A DNA stretch of 64,000 nt from positions 1,147,432 through 1,211,431 of the forward strand of contig OY759271.1 in assembly GCA_963662155.1 (NCBI GenBank), read 5' to 3'. A program made the position numbers and the translations under genes. Position 1 is the stretch's first letter. Each line of letters starts with the position of its first letter. Below the pieces are notes generated by a model. The model did not search any database. It had not been told where the DNA came from and worked only from the letters and a program-made list of their open reading frames with translations. This DNA is from Lamellibrachia columna (Eukaryota; Annelida; Polychaeta; Sabellida; Siboglinidae). Shown here piece after piece: positions 39,775-53,420 of the stretch.

Positions 39775-40205
39775 GCTAACTCCTGCATAAAGAAATAGTT
39801 AAGCCTTATTTAGAATATTCCGTACAACCACGGATGCTATATGAACGACATTCATAAACTAGAAAGAATACAAAGAAGAACAACTGAGCTTATTCCAGAA
39901 CTGAGTTTGTTAAGACAACATGCCTAATGGCAACACTAGAGACCAGGTGATTATCAGAAGCCCGAATAGAAGGTTTTTTAAACATCGAATGGCCACTAAG
40001 ACATTGATAACATCTTTTCTTCAACTTCTAGGAAGGAAATAGAGTGCTCGAAGCGACACACAGTAGACTACATGTGGGAAATAATGGGTTCTCACAAAGG
40101 ATAACAAATGAATGGAACAAATCGTCTGCCGGTTATGTAAAGGTCAACGGTGTGAATATGTTTTAGAATAGGATTAACGGATATCTGACATGAGCGAGCA
40201 TCATA
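39775..40205 (+). mobile_element. CR1/jockey-like LINE, decayed 3' fragment
   Basis: Plus-strand shreds of the family: KPYLEYSVQP-like, LERIQRRTTELIPEL, later FSQRITNEWN and VNGVNMF, separated by frameshifts. It is older than the other copies, judging by divergence. Confidence 0.6.
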
Positions 40206-40609
40206 TAGATGAAAACTTATTGTAATGCTTTACTTGGTCGCTTTTTATTTGTAGCATGTTGTTTGAGATGGTAATTCGTGTTAAATATATTTAAATTAAT
40301 GGCATTTGGTCAATGTTTTCTCAACCTTTGCAGTTTCTCTTATAACTGTAGACTAAATAAGTTGGTGATCTATATTGTATTCTCTTCATAGAGCAAGGCA
40401 TCGCCAAAATGCAATATTATAGTGATGTACAAGCAGTTCAACTAAATATAGCGTACACTGTACACCAATAATAGCACATTGACATTAATCGGCGGGCGAA
40501 CTTATCACATTTAACTTGCAAGATATGATTGATGGCACCAATAGACGTAATTATCTCTACGAACTGGAAATATCGGGCAGTTTATCTGTAGTAAAGCTAA
40601 AGTAGTATT

Positions 40610-40805
40610 CATCCTGGTCCACCATACAACACGTGGTCCACCGTTCAAGACATGGTCCACCATACAAGACATGGTCCACCATACAAGACATGGTCCACCA
40701 TACAAGACATGGTCTACCATACAAGACATGGTCCACCATACAATACATGGTCCACCATACAAGACATGGTCCACCATACAAGACATGGTCCACCGTTTAA
40801 GACAC
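40610..40805. repeat. 19-bp minisatellite, about 10 copies
   Basis: Units GGTCCACCATACAAGACAT with a few changes (ACGTG, GTCTACC, AATACATG). All open frames here derive from it. Confidence 0.95.
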
Positions 40806-41815
40806 CGCGCAGCAACAACATCCCAGGTAATGATCGATGGCATGCCGGAATGGCAACGCGATGTGTCGCAATGCAGGGCTTGACGAGATGGTGAGCAAAA
40901 CGCAGTCACCTAAAGGCATCCTGTGCAACAATTTCACATCTACTTCATTGTTCACTGTTAAATACAGTCATCGTAGTATTTGTCAACATATTTATTGATT
41001 TATTATGAAAGAACTGACGCTGGTGTTCGGAAATTCTGATGAACGAATATATCTCGAAACATGTGAGCATATAATCTTCAAATTTGAAGGAATTGCTCCA
41101 ATGTGAAGAAGAATATACACCGAACCTCGTGTCTAATTCTTCGGCGTAACCACATAAAGAACACGATGATGCCTTGCTACGGAATACATCCGGATGGCAA
41201 CCCTTACAAACATATGTATGTGTATTCAAATGTGCGATGTTTAAATACGAGATACGTCAAGCTGCAGCAATTTCACATCATCGATCTTGCAATATGGAGA
41301 CTATGGACATGGGACTGACTTGAGTTTGCTCGACTCGTCGGTCCGCATGCAACGGACGTGACCGAGTTCTTCACCGGATTCTATCAAGACAGCTTCCACA
41401 GACTACGATAGAGCAGTCAGCGAAGTATTCTTGGCGAAACCTTGCACCAGCAACAAAGTCGAGTCAACTCACTCAACTCTACAGTCCAGGAACATTATAA
41501 AATTAATTACTACTATAAAATACAATACAATACAATACAATGCAATGTAAAACACTTCTACTGCGCTGAAGTTCTCGGGAGACCCAAGTTCGGCAGCGCA
41601 TCAAAACAAAAGGGGTTAAGCAGTTTCTAATTGATTAGCAGTTCCAGTTGGATTGGTATACCGAGGTGCTATGGAGGACAAGCAAGTTTAAACAGGCGGG
41701 TTTTTATTTTACGGCGAAATGTTGTTATATTTTTACTGACTTAACGCTAACAGAGAGCGAGTTCCACAGAATCGGTCAGCAACTGATAAAGATCTAGTTC
41801 CGACATTTGTCTTAA
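40806..41815. other. No supported gene
   Basis: Unique sequence with a short AATAC run at about 41,517-41,543. No exon is recognised. Confidence 0.4.
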
Positions 41816-42345
41816 CACTGGGAACAAAACGTAGATGAGAACTAGATGATTTACTAGGTTCTTGCTTCACGTTATAAGGCATCTGGGAACAAAAAGTAGA
41901 TCAGAAAGAAATGATTTACTAGGTCTTTGCTTCATGTCATAAGGCATCTGGGAACAAAAAGTAGATCAGAACTAGATGATTTACTAGGTTCTTGTTTCAT
42001 GTCATAAGGCATCTGGGAACAAAAAGTAGATCAGAACTAGATGATCTACTAGGTTCTTGTTTCATGTCATAAGGCATCTGGGAACAAAAAGTAGATGAGA
42101 ACTAGATTATTTACTAGGTTCTTGCTTCATGTCATAAGGCATCTGGGAACAAAACGTAGATCAGAAATAGACGATTTACTAGGTCCTTGCTTCATGTCAT
42201 AAGGCATCTGGGAACAAAAAGTAGATGAGAAATAGATGATCTACTAGGTTCTTGCTTCATGTCATAAGGCATATGGGAACAAAAAGTAGATCAGAACTAG
42301 ATGATTTACTAGGTTCTTGCTTCACGTCATAAGGCTTCTGAGTGC
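41816..42345. repeat. 65-bp minisatellite, 8 copies, cut by the assembly gap
   Basis: The anchor word ATCTGGGAACAAAA repeats at 41,881, 41,946, 42,011, 42,076, 42,141 and 42,206, with a decayed copy at 42,271, always 65 bp apart, with AGATGATTTACTAGGTTCTT in each unit. Copies decay toward both ends. Confidence 0.95.
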
Positions 42346-42358
42346 AAGAGATCATGAC

Positions 42359-42558
42359 NNNNNNNNNNNNNNNNNNNNNNNNNNNNNNNNNNNNNNNNNN
42401 NNNNNNNNNNNNNNNNNNNNNNNNNNNNNNNNNNNNNNNNNNNNNNNNNNNNNNNNNNNNNNNNNNNNNNNNNNNNNNNNNNNNNNNNNNNNNNNNNNNN
42501 NNNNNNNNNNNNNNNNNNNNNNNNNNNNNNNNNNNNNNNNNNNNNNNNNNNNNNNNNN
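42359..42558. other. Assembly gap (200 N)
   Basis: Exactly 200 N, a conventional placeholder for a gap of unknown size, between a minisatellite and a TA-rich tract. Order and distance across it are therefore unsure. Confidence 0.99.
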
Positions 42559-44871
<2,313 letters not shown>

Positions 44872-45131
44872 TATAATTTCTATACCCATGTCAGAGAAAT
44901 CACCAGCCAATTTACCTAGATTTAAATATTGTTTAAACATTAAGCGCAAAATGAGTCGCCGACCCTCTAACTGTGCCCATTTAAAACACTGTAGTAATTT
45001 AGTTACATTTGTGTCAACGGAATGTTGACAGTATTGGGGTTCGCGAAATTCTATACACATACCGTTACATTTTCGTCTTCGTCCTATATTCTGCCTAACC
45101 TCAACGTGCTGGGAATACAGCATCCTTTATA
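44872..45131 (-). repeat. Dispersed repeat with a shared coding-like frame, copy 2 (open)
   Basis: Reverse-strand partner of 35,238-35,495. On the minus strand it is open from ATG 45,123 for 89 codons, including MCIEFREPQYCQHSVDTNVT, FKWAQLEGRRLILRL, FKQYLNLGKLAGDFSDMGIE and a stop at 44,854. The two copies agree best in the coding-like frame. Function unknown. Confidence 0.65.
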
Positions 45132-45419
45132 CCACGTGGTTCAATTTATTCACGGTTGAAACGTTGGTCGGGGCTCAAACCGCACTGCGCATGCATTGCC
45201 TTGTTCAGATATGTGCTGCAAATCCACATTGTGCTGTTTCGTATTTTTTGCAAATGTGGCCTAAAATACAATCGGCTTCCTTTTGAAATTTGAAAATCGT
45301 ATTGAGTGCTGTTGAGATAGACATAAGGTCGGTTCTGGCAGACGCAGCAGTATTTATTGTATTTGTTATTGTATTTGTAGTAGAACATAATGACGCATGG
45401 TGCAAATCCATGCGCCATT

Positions 45420-45795
45420 TACTGGAATGAATGAAGAAAGAATACACGAGAGAATGGGGATGAGGATGCTGATATGGATTGCAGCAAAACTTAAAGAAGG
45501 CAGTAGAACCAGAGGACACAAAGCAGCATTAGTTAAAGAGCAGTGTAGGTTGGACATGAGAAAGTACTCTTTCTCACAGAGGGTGATAAACGAATGGAAC
45601 AAACTGCCAAATGATTGTGTTAATGCTAGTAGTGTGAATATGTTTAAAAATAGAATTGACAGATATTTGATAAAGGTGGGCTACACATAGATGAGAAAAT
45701 TGTTGGACTCTCGATAAGCCAATGGCTTCCTTATCCACTTGCCATCTGGAACTTGTTGTTTGGGATGGCAATCTTGTTAAATCTTGTTAAAATGT
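45420..45795 (+). mobile_element. CR1/jockey-like LINE, 3' end
   Basis: The plus-strand frame (45,397-45,690) reads [58 protein letters not shown], the C-terminus of this family, followed by the 3' tail ending GTTAAATCTTGTTAAAATG. This is the best-preserved C-terminal coding segment in the window, severely 5'-truncated. Confidence 0.8.
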
Positions 45796-46004
45796 CGGAT
45801 AGCAATGAAGAGCTAAAGAGGAGATGGACATGTTTTGCATGACTGATGAACAACGAACGATCATACTGAGGAGGTTCGTTGTTCGTAGAGAAGAAAACAA
45901 TTCGACAACGAAGGCGTGGATGCTGCCAGTGTGTGGAAAACGAGCATCAAAGGATGTCAAAGGTTAAGAACGAGAGACGTGGTGAGGAGAGACTCGGAGC
46001 TGGC

Positions 46005-46375
46005 AGAAGTCGTAGCGGAGGACGCAATGGACAGGACATCGTGGCGGAGGACGCAACGGACAGAACGTCATGGCGGAGGACGCAATGGACAGGACGTTGT
46101 GGCGGAGGACACAACGGACAGAATGTCATGGCGGAGGACGCAATGGACAGGACGTCGTGGCGGAGGACGCAACGGACAAAACGTCGTGGCGGAGGACGCA
46201 ACGGACAGAACGTCATGGCGGAGGACACAACGGACAGGACGTCGTGGCGGAGGACGCAACGGACAGGACGTCGTGGCGGAGGACGCAACGGACAGAACGT
46301 CGTGGCGGAGGACGCCACGGACAGGACGTCGTGGCGGAGGACGTCGTGGCGGAGGACGCAATGGATAAGACGTCG
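46005..46375. repeat. 29-bp GC-rich minisatellite, about 13 copies
   Basis: Units GACGTCGTGGCGGAGGACGC plus AACGGACAG, with C/T and A/G changes. It ends about 60 bp before the inverted transposon pair. Confidence 0.95.
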
Positions 46376-46913
46376 TGGCGGAGGAGAATCCGACCATTCC
46401 CAATAGGGAATAACCGGTCGAAAGAACTACTACTATTATAGACAGCTAGAGACCTCAGTAGTCCGGCAGCCAAAGGGTATTTTTTTACATAACCCCTTTT
46501 TGCCTGATATAGTTTTTTTCTTTGTTGATTCACTAGCATGTATTATAATGACATCCAGGGATTGTGGAGTTCTCACCCTTGAGCATTTTGAGGAAAAAAA
46601 ATCCAAAATGGCCGCCAAAATAAACTTTTTATCATATCTTCGCAACCAGACAAGACACAGACATGATTGAAATGTTATTTTACATGTTTCCAGAAATGAG
46701 GAATTCGATTCCACCGTAATTGATATGAAAAAATGTAAAGAAAACAAGATAATGACTATAAGTATGCTACAAATGGTTGCCGACTATGTGAAAAAAAACT
46801 ATATTTCATATTCCGCGAACAAAAAACATAAGAACATGACAAAATAAATGTTCCATGTGTCATCATATGAGAAGAATTACATAAGATCAGCATTTAGTAA
46901 AATTCAGTTGGGG

Positions 46914-47510
46914 CTAACAAGGGGGGACAGTAGTTGGACTTAGCGCAGTACTCCCCTCCTCCTGTGACCAACCGTAAGATGTAGGGTCTAGTACAGGTGG
47001 GTTGGGACCCAAAGCATGAAGCCAAATTGCTACTTGCAGTTGGGCTCTGGCTACATTTTGTTCGAACGCTTCACTTGTGGGTGGTAATGAACATAGCTTT
47101 GGTGCCGAAGCCATGCTTCTGCTTACTTTAGAAAACCACATTTGTTGGCGTGCTTCCGTCATCGAAAGACATCTTTGCTGACCATAGCAGACCAACATGA
47201 AGTGTGTGGCCTAATCCACTACTTCCGAAAACGGTGGTCCGCCTGTGTCTCTCAGTAAGTTGAGAGAACGTTGACCATGTCTCAGACCTTTCAGAGCTGC
47301 AACCTTGCCACCGCCAAAGTATGACGCCACAGTATCATAACCTGTGAGACCGTGAGCAACTAGTAGATCTGGGACGATGGAGCTGTGCACAATCAGTGTG
47401 TCTCCCTCCTCCTGCATTGTAGCCATGTCTTGACGTTTGTCTATACAACCATTCTACAGGAACCGGGTCTCTGCCAGTGACGACTAGTTTATGCTTTTGA
47501 AAGTCAGCCT
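46914..47510 (-). pseudogene. Transposon-type Cys-rich protein gene, copy A (broken, tail deleted)
   Basis: Minus-strand order: HKLVVTGRDPVPVE, a one-base frameshift near 47,455, then DKRQDMATMQEEGDTLIVH, HGLTGYDTVASYFGGGKVAA, LKGLRHGQRSLNLLRDTGGP, then TAG where copy B has CAG (47,211), then TEARQQMWFSKVS, LPPTSEAFEQNVARAQLQVA, NPPVLDPTSYGWSQEEG and TTVPP. The blocks (H-x-LTG-x-DT...GKG-like, LPPT-x-AF-x-x-x-x-x-RA-x-x-QVAIW, P-x-x-YGW) match a large uncharacterised family repeated in many invertebrate genomes and thought to be transposon-borne. The Cys-rich end present in copy B is deleted here. It carries at least one nonsense change, one frameshift and one deletion. Confidence 0.6.
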
Positions 47511-47525
47511 TGTGCGAAACCAAAG

Positions 47526-48115
47526 GTTGCAAGGTTGCAGCTCTGGAAGTTCTGAGACATGGCCAACGTTCTCTCAACTTACTGGGAAACACAGGCGGAC
47601 CACCGTTTTCGGAAGTAGTGGACCAGGCCACACACTTCATGTTGGTCTGCTATGGTCAGCAAAGATGTCATTCGATGACGGAAGCACGCCAACAAATGTG
47701 GTTTTCTAAAGTAAGCAGAAGCAAGGCTTCCGCACCAAAGCTGTTTTCATTACCACCCACAAGTGAAGCGTTCGAACAAAATGTAGCCAGAGCCCATCTG
47801 CAAGTAGCAATTTGGTTTCATGCTTTGGATCCCAACCCACCTGTACTAGACCCTACATCTTATGGTTGGTCACAGCCGGAGGGTAGTACTGCGCTAAGTC
47901 CAACTACTGTCCCCCCAGACACATCGTTAGCCCCAATTGGGTTGCTAAAGCTGATAAAGTGCTCATGTCGGAGTGAAATGCCATGTAGCACGAACAAGTG
48001 CAGCTGCGACAGCTCTGACATGGCATGCACACCATTTTGTGCATGCCAGGGTGGACAGGCCAGCCAAAATGAGAACGCCAAGTACGTCCTACATGATGAA
48101 GATGAAGAGGACTGA
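47526..48115 (+). pseudogene. Transposon-type Cys-rich protein gene, copy B (C-terminal half, open)
   Basis: The plus-strand frame is open to TGA at 48,113-48,115 and lacks the N-terminal part, starting inside the family at the KVAALEVLRHGQ segment. It shares LPPTSEAFEQNVARAHLQVA and DPTSYGWSQPEG with copy A and keeps the tail LLKLIKCSCRSEMPC, CSCDSSDMAC, CACQGG, a C-x-C-x5-C-x4-C-x-C-x6-C-x3-C-x-C cluster likely to bind zinc, followed by an acidic end (DEDEED). The cluster is reminiscent of CXC/Tesmin-type fingers, but homology is not claimed. As a 5'-truncated fragment without a promoter it is probably not a functional gene. Confidence 0.6.
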
Positions 48116-48717
48116 TGCTTAGAAAGGTACGAATTTCACGAAATGCTGATCTTATGTAATTCTCCTCATCTGATGACACATATGATGACACATGGAACAT
48201 TTATTTTGTCATGTTCTTATGTTTTTTGTTCGCGGAACATGAAATATAGTCTTTTTTGCACAGTCGGCAACCATTTGAAGCATACGTTTTTTCATATCAA
48301 TTGTGGTGGAATCGAATTCCTCATGTCTTGAAACATATAAAATAACATTTCAATCATGTCTGTATCTTTTCTGGTTGCGAAGATATGATAAAAAGTTAAT
48401 TTTGGCATATTTTTTTGAATTTTTTTCTTTTCAACATGCTCAAGGGTGAGAACTCCACACTCCCCTGTATGTAATTATATACATGCTAGAGATGAATAAT
48501 CAACAACAAAAAACTATATCAGGCAAAAAGGGGTTACCCGTCTCGGCTGCTGGACTACAGGGAGCCAGCTACGACATTACTGCCGTCCACACCGCCTGCT
48601 CGGCGCCTCTAACGCGGCCGACCGGCAAGCGGTCGAAAGAAGATGATAATCTCAATCTAGGTCTTATCTTCTCTATGAAGCATTCAGCCACGCTACCCTT
48701 ACTGCGTGAAGACTATT

Positions 48718-48793
48718 CGGCAGCAAGAGGATTTGAACCCGGGTTCTCGCCGTTGAGAGTCCGATGTTCCAACCGCTGCGCCATCGCGCCCCG
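48718..48793 (-). mobile_element. tRNA-derived SINE head
   Basis: The minus strand has A box TGGCGCAGCGGTTGGAACA (48,783-48,765) and B box GGGTTCAAATCC (48,740-48,729) at tRNA spacing, starting GGGGCGCGA. The stems are imperfect, and the sequence continues into a non-tRNA body toward about 48,640, so a SINE is more likely than a working tRNA gene. It can be translated as MAQRLEHRTLNGENPGSNPL, a reading that arises from this kind of SINE. Confidence 0.6.
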
Positions 48794-50213
48794 CATATAC
48801 TCACTAATGCTTGGACCGACTGAAGATGCGCATGCAAAGCTCGTAACTAAGACATGCATTACAGCCTGCAAATCACTCAGTGGGACCCTATTACAGTCGT
48901 TCCTATCGCAGATAGATACACGGCGGAGAACTGATGTAGACATCAGCCGTCAAATCGGTTCCGGCTAAGATACTATAAACCATTTTCGTCCACAGTATCA
49001 TTGCCTGGGCGCATCCGTGGCTGGAGTCCAGACTAATTGGACGAGATAATTCACTCTCTTACAAAGCACGCACGTAGCCGGCAGGAGCACGCATACGCAT
49101 CCGAAACAGCGGCTTCTTCTATACTGTTAACGTTGCGTCGTCTGCAGAATCAATCGAACAGCGTGTTGAACAATGTTTAAAAAATTCCTTTGTGCTGTGT
49201 CACGGCATTTGGTGTCATTTATGATTGAACTTCGGTCATGATGCCATTCGTCCTAATGTCAGTACGTGTATGGAGCGTGCCGTTGACGTTGCACACTCCA
49301 TAAATAACACATAGGTTACAGTTGCATCATTGAGAGAGGCTGATACTCTCACCTGTTGAAATTTGGAAGACATTCCATGGAGTTGCCGTGTTGTCAACAG
49401 AAATAGGTTCGGCCATTTTGTTTTTACTTGACGTCATGTTTTCCTAAACATTACATAACCTGTGTAACATTAACATATTTTAAGAGAGGAGCAGTGTTAG
49501 TTTGTTCGTACATCTCAAACATATTATTACCAAACTTTAGATAAATTGTGCACGTACGGGTCGACGGATAACGTATATGGTACCAAGTTGTGATACTCTT
49601 GCTATATATACCAGAATACGTGTTGGGTAGGATGGTAGCTAGCACCTGGTACATTATCATCCCGATTATCAAAATGTCGTGCCCGGATGCTTCAAGTTGA
49701 TGTCATGAAAATGTCTGTACGATGGAGCTATTTTTTCTTCGACGCCAACTTCAAACTGAACGTAGTGGCTGTTGGTTGAACACCTTGCACACGCGGTAGT
49801 GGTCAATTAGTTACTGTACATGTGATTATTTTGTCCAACGGTGATTCTCATCAACGGTCACTCGTCGATCCTACCGGCTGATCTCAATTATACCTCAATT
49901 AAGATGCTTGCCTTGAAGACATGAAAAGGTGTTATTACAGAAGCTTATAGAGCGTGAGCAAAATGTATGCGATATCTGCATGTAACTACTGTGGGCTTTC
50001 AGATGGATCTCGTTAACGCGTGTTAATAAACCTCATCACTTGGTCGATGGTGCCGCCCAATCAGTATTAGTCCGGGGTGTAGTCACTGTGTGACTCCCCC
50101 TGGTCGGGATTCGAAACTGCGAATCTGTATACACGATATGAAAAGTGTACACATTTTTGTGATAAGCCACGGTGTCGAATGATGAAATGGCGTGTACGCC
50201 TGTGTGTGTATGT
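48794..50213. other. No supported gene
   Basis: Unique sequence in which I see no exon, RNA gene or repeat of note. Confidence 0.4.
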
Positions 50214-50214
50214 G

Positions 50215-50269
<55 letters not shown>

Positions 50270-50272
50270 ATG
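50214..50272. repeat. (GTGC)n tetranucleotide tract
   Basis: Perfect run of about 14 units preceded by a short TG stretch. Confidence 0.95.
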
Positions 50273-50799
50273 CGTAAATAGCAATGGGTTCTCGTTTTTG
50301 AATTATTGCAACTCGATGTACTTATTATCACAGGGGTGAGTAGTTAACTAACTCTACATAACATGCTTCTTTTGGCAACCTGATGACAATGTCAGTTCCA
50401 CAATAACCACGGCCAATGTCAGATAGCAAATCAGCACGTTATCCGGGTGTACATGGTAGCAAGTGGTTTTCTCCTGTTGTGCATCAGACTAAGTGTTGTG
50501 TAGGATGTTACAGATACATTGCAGCAGGTTTCCTACGAACTCCAACTTACATATTTTACCGAAGGCTGCACTACATGCCTACGTGTCATCGACTCGGCTC
50601 TAATGTATAGTCGGTGTTCTCACTTTTTTCTATTATCGTGAATCGACCGAGATCAATAACCATCAGTCGGCAGATGGAGAGTCTTACCGGCCGAAGGACG
50701 ACTCTTAAAATGTATAGATGACGACAGTTAGCGGGTGTTTTCCACTGCCAGTGGCAATTTGATTTTACCACCGGACTGCGCTATGAGTATTTACTGCTA
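50273..50799. other. No supported gene
   Basis: Unique sequence up to the first decayed satellite units. Confidence 0.4.
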
Positions 50800-53420
50800 T
50801 CGTGTATCTCGTGTTGTTATTCAGGATGTTCTTATGTTACTCGTAAGTTACAGAGCATACCGTGTTGCTTTTTTGGTGGACAGGACGCTTATCACCCTAA
50901 TGATTCGTTGCAAAGCATCTTGTGTTGCTTTCCCAGTGGACACAGAACTTCTTATTCTAATAATTAGTAGCACAGCATCTTCTGTTGCGTTCTCTGTGAA
51001 CAAATAGCTTCTTATGCTAATAATTAGTAGCACAGCATCTTCTGTGGCGTTCTCTGTGAACACAGAACTTCTTATTCTAATAATTAGTAGCACAGCATCT
51101 TCTGTTGCGTTCTCTGTGAACATAGAGCTTCTTATTCTAATAATTAGTAGCACAGCATCTTCTGTGGCGTTCTCTGTGAACACAGAACTTCTTATTCTAA
51201 TAATTAGTAGCACAGCATCTTCTGTTGCGTTCTCTGTGAACACAGAGCTTCTTATTCTAATAATTAGTAGCACAGCATCTTCTGTGGCGTTCTCTGTGAA
51301 CACAGAACTTCTTATTCTAATAATTAGTAGCACAGCATCTTCTGTGGCGTTCTCTGTGAACATAGAGCTTCTTATTCTAATAATTAGTAGCACAGCATCT
51401 TATGTGGCGTTCTCTGTGAACATAGAGCTTTTTATTCTAATAATTAGTAGCACCGCATCTTCTGTGCCGTTCTCTGTGAACATAGAGCTTCAAATTCTAA
51501 TAATTAGTAGCACAGCATCTACTGTTGCGTTCTCTGTGAACATATAGCTTCTTATTCTAATAATTAGTAGCACAGCATCTTCTGTGCCGTTCTCTGTGAA
51601 CATAGAGCTTCTTATTCTAATAATTAGTAGCACAGCATCTTCTGTGGCGTTCTCTGTGAACACAGAACTTCTTATTCTAATAATTAGTAGCACAGCATCT
51701 TCTGTTGCGTTCTCTGTGAACACAGAGCTTCTTATTCTAATAATTAGTAGCACAGCATCTTATGTGGCGTTCTCTGTGAACATAGAGCTTCTTATTCTAA
51801 TAATTAGTAGCACAGCATCTTCTGTGCCGTTCTCTGTGAACATAGAGCTTCTTATTCTAATAATTAGTAGCACAGCATCTTCTGTGGCGTTCTCTGTGAA
51901 CACAGAACTTCTTATTCTAATAATTAGTAGCACAGCATCTTCTGTGGCGTTCTCTGTGAACATAGAGCTTCTTATTCTAATAATTAGTAGCACAGCATCT
52001 TATGTGGCGTTCTCTGTGAACATAGAGCTTCTTATTCTAATAATTAGTAGCACAGCATCTTCTGTGCCGTTCTCTGTGAACATAGAGCTTCTTATTCTAA
52101 TAATTAGTAGCACAGCATCTACTGTTGCGTTCTCTGTGAACATATAGCTTCTTATTCTAATAATTAGTAGCACAGCATCTTCAGTGGCGTTCTCTGTGAA
52201 CATAGAGCTTCTTGTTCTAATAATTTATTACTATAAATTATTTACTATTCTGAGTTACTTTCCCTGATGACAGAGAGCTTATTATCATAATCATCAGTTA
52301 CACATTACATTGTGTTGTTTCCCTTATGGACAGAACGCTTCTTATTATAATCATTAGTTACATAGCATCTTGTTTAGCTTTCCCGATAGGGAGTTTATTA
52401 TACTAATAATTAATTACATAGTATTTTGTGTTACTTTCCCGTGGACCGAGGGCGTATTATTTTAATCATTAGTTACATAATAGTTTGTGTTACTTTCCCC
52501 GTGGACCGAGGGCGTACTATTTTAATCATTAGTTACATTGGGAATACTTCCCAAAGAAGTTGAGATGGCCTTGGAATGAACAGGTCTGCCAGGGGGTGAA
52601 GTGTAAAGCGCTTTGAGAAGTCCTATGGACCGGATACCGCGCTATATAAGAACATACCTTTACCTTTTATACCTTTTTACATAATAATTTGCGTTACTTT
52701 CCCGATGGACAGAGAGCATATTATTCCAATCATTGGTTACAGGGCATGTTGGGTTACTTTTCCTATGGATATAGGGCGTATTATTCTAATCGTGTGTTAC
52801 ATAGTGTTTTATATTGATTGCTTTCCCAACGGACAAAACGTTTCTTATTGTAATAATTTGTTACATATCATCTTGTTTTGGTTTCCCGATGGAAAGAACG
52901 TTTCTTATCCTAATAAGTAGCTACTGTTTTGTTTCCCAATGAACAAAATCCGTCTTATTCTAATCATTAGTTACATAACATCTCGTGTTGCTTTCCCTTT
53001 GGACAAAGAGCTTTTTATTCTAATACTTAGTTACATAACATCTCGTGTTGCTTTCCTGGTGGACAGAGAGGTTTTATTATAATCATTAGTTACATAGCTT
53101 CTTATATTGTCTTCACTATTGGCAAATCACGTTTTAATATAATCATTAGTTGCATATTATCTCGTGTTGCTTTCTTGGCGGACAGAGAGCTTCTTATTCA
53201 AGTCTTTAGTTACAGACATAGCCTATTGTATTGCTTCTATGTGGACATAACGCTTCTTAGTCTAATCATGGCATCTAGCGTTCCCAGTGGATAAAAGGTT
53301 TCGCATTCTAATCATTAATTAAGAGCGCATAGTGTTGTTTTCATTGTGGACAGATAGCTTCTTATTCTAATTATTAATTGTAGAGCATTCGCTACATACC
53401 ATCCTGTGTTGTTCTATTGA
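50800..53420. repeat. 60-bp satellite: homogeneous core with decayed flanks
   Basis: The core, about 50,940-52,215, holds about 21 units containing CTTCTTATTCTAATAATTAG, CACAGCATCTTCTGT and GTTCTCTGTGAACA. Left (50,800-50,940) and right (52,215-53,420) flanks are the same repeat badly diverged (for example TCTAATCATTAGTTACATA with GTTGCTTTCCC and GGACAGAGAG). Frames of 20 codons per unit stay open on both strands but are repeat artefacts. Confidence 0.95.
52537..52672 (+). mobile_element. SINE 3' fragment inside the decayed satellite
   Basis: The satellite is interrupted by sequence including GTGTAAAGCGCTTTGAGAAG and GCGCTATATAAGAACATACC, the GCGCTTTGAG...GCGCTATATAA signature of a widespread SINE/LINE 3' domain, followed by a CTTTAC-rich tail. 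The flanks both contain TTACAT, which may be a target duplication or simply the satellite sequence. Confidence 0.65.

Larger units (their letters stand above)
46490..48536. mobile_element. Inverted (head-to-head) pair of transposon copies
   Basis: The left arm (from 46,490, reading inward on the minus strand) and right arm (to 48,536) share the outer word CAGGCAAAAAGGGGTTA, the 3' UTR-like region with CATGTCTGTATC, and the coding segment up to AAGGTTGCAGCTCTG (about 47,318 and 47,526). A weaker match continues outward to about 46,440 and 48,580. The arms are diverged by substitutions and by a deletion of roughly 190 bp in the left arm. The 207-bp centre belongs to the left-arm gene. This may be one element inserted next to or into another, or an element mobilised as an inverted pair. 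Confidence 0.75.

Noticed and set aside
45879..46441. Arg/Gly-rich 175-codon frame
   Set aside because: Produced by the 29-bp minisatellite, with parallel frames on the other strand.
48718..48793. Functional tRNA gene on the minus strand
   Set aside because: tRNA-like boxes, but imperfect stems and a non-tRNA continuation; a SINE is more likely.
50848..52203. Frames of 20-residue repeats on both strands in the 60-bp satellite
   Set aside because: Period divisible by three plus recent homogenisation explains them.
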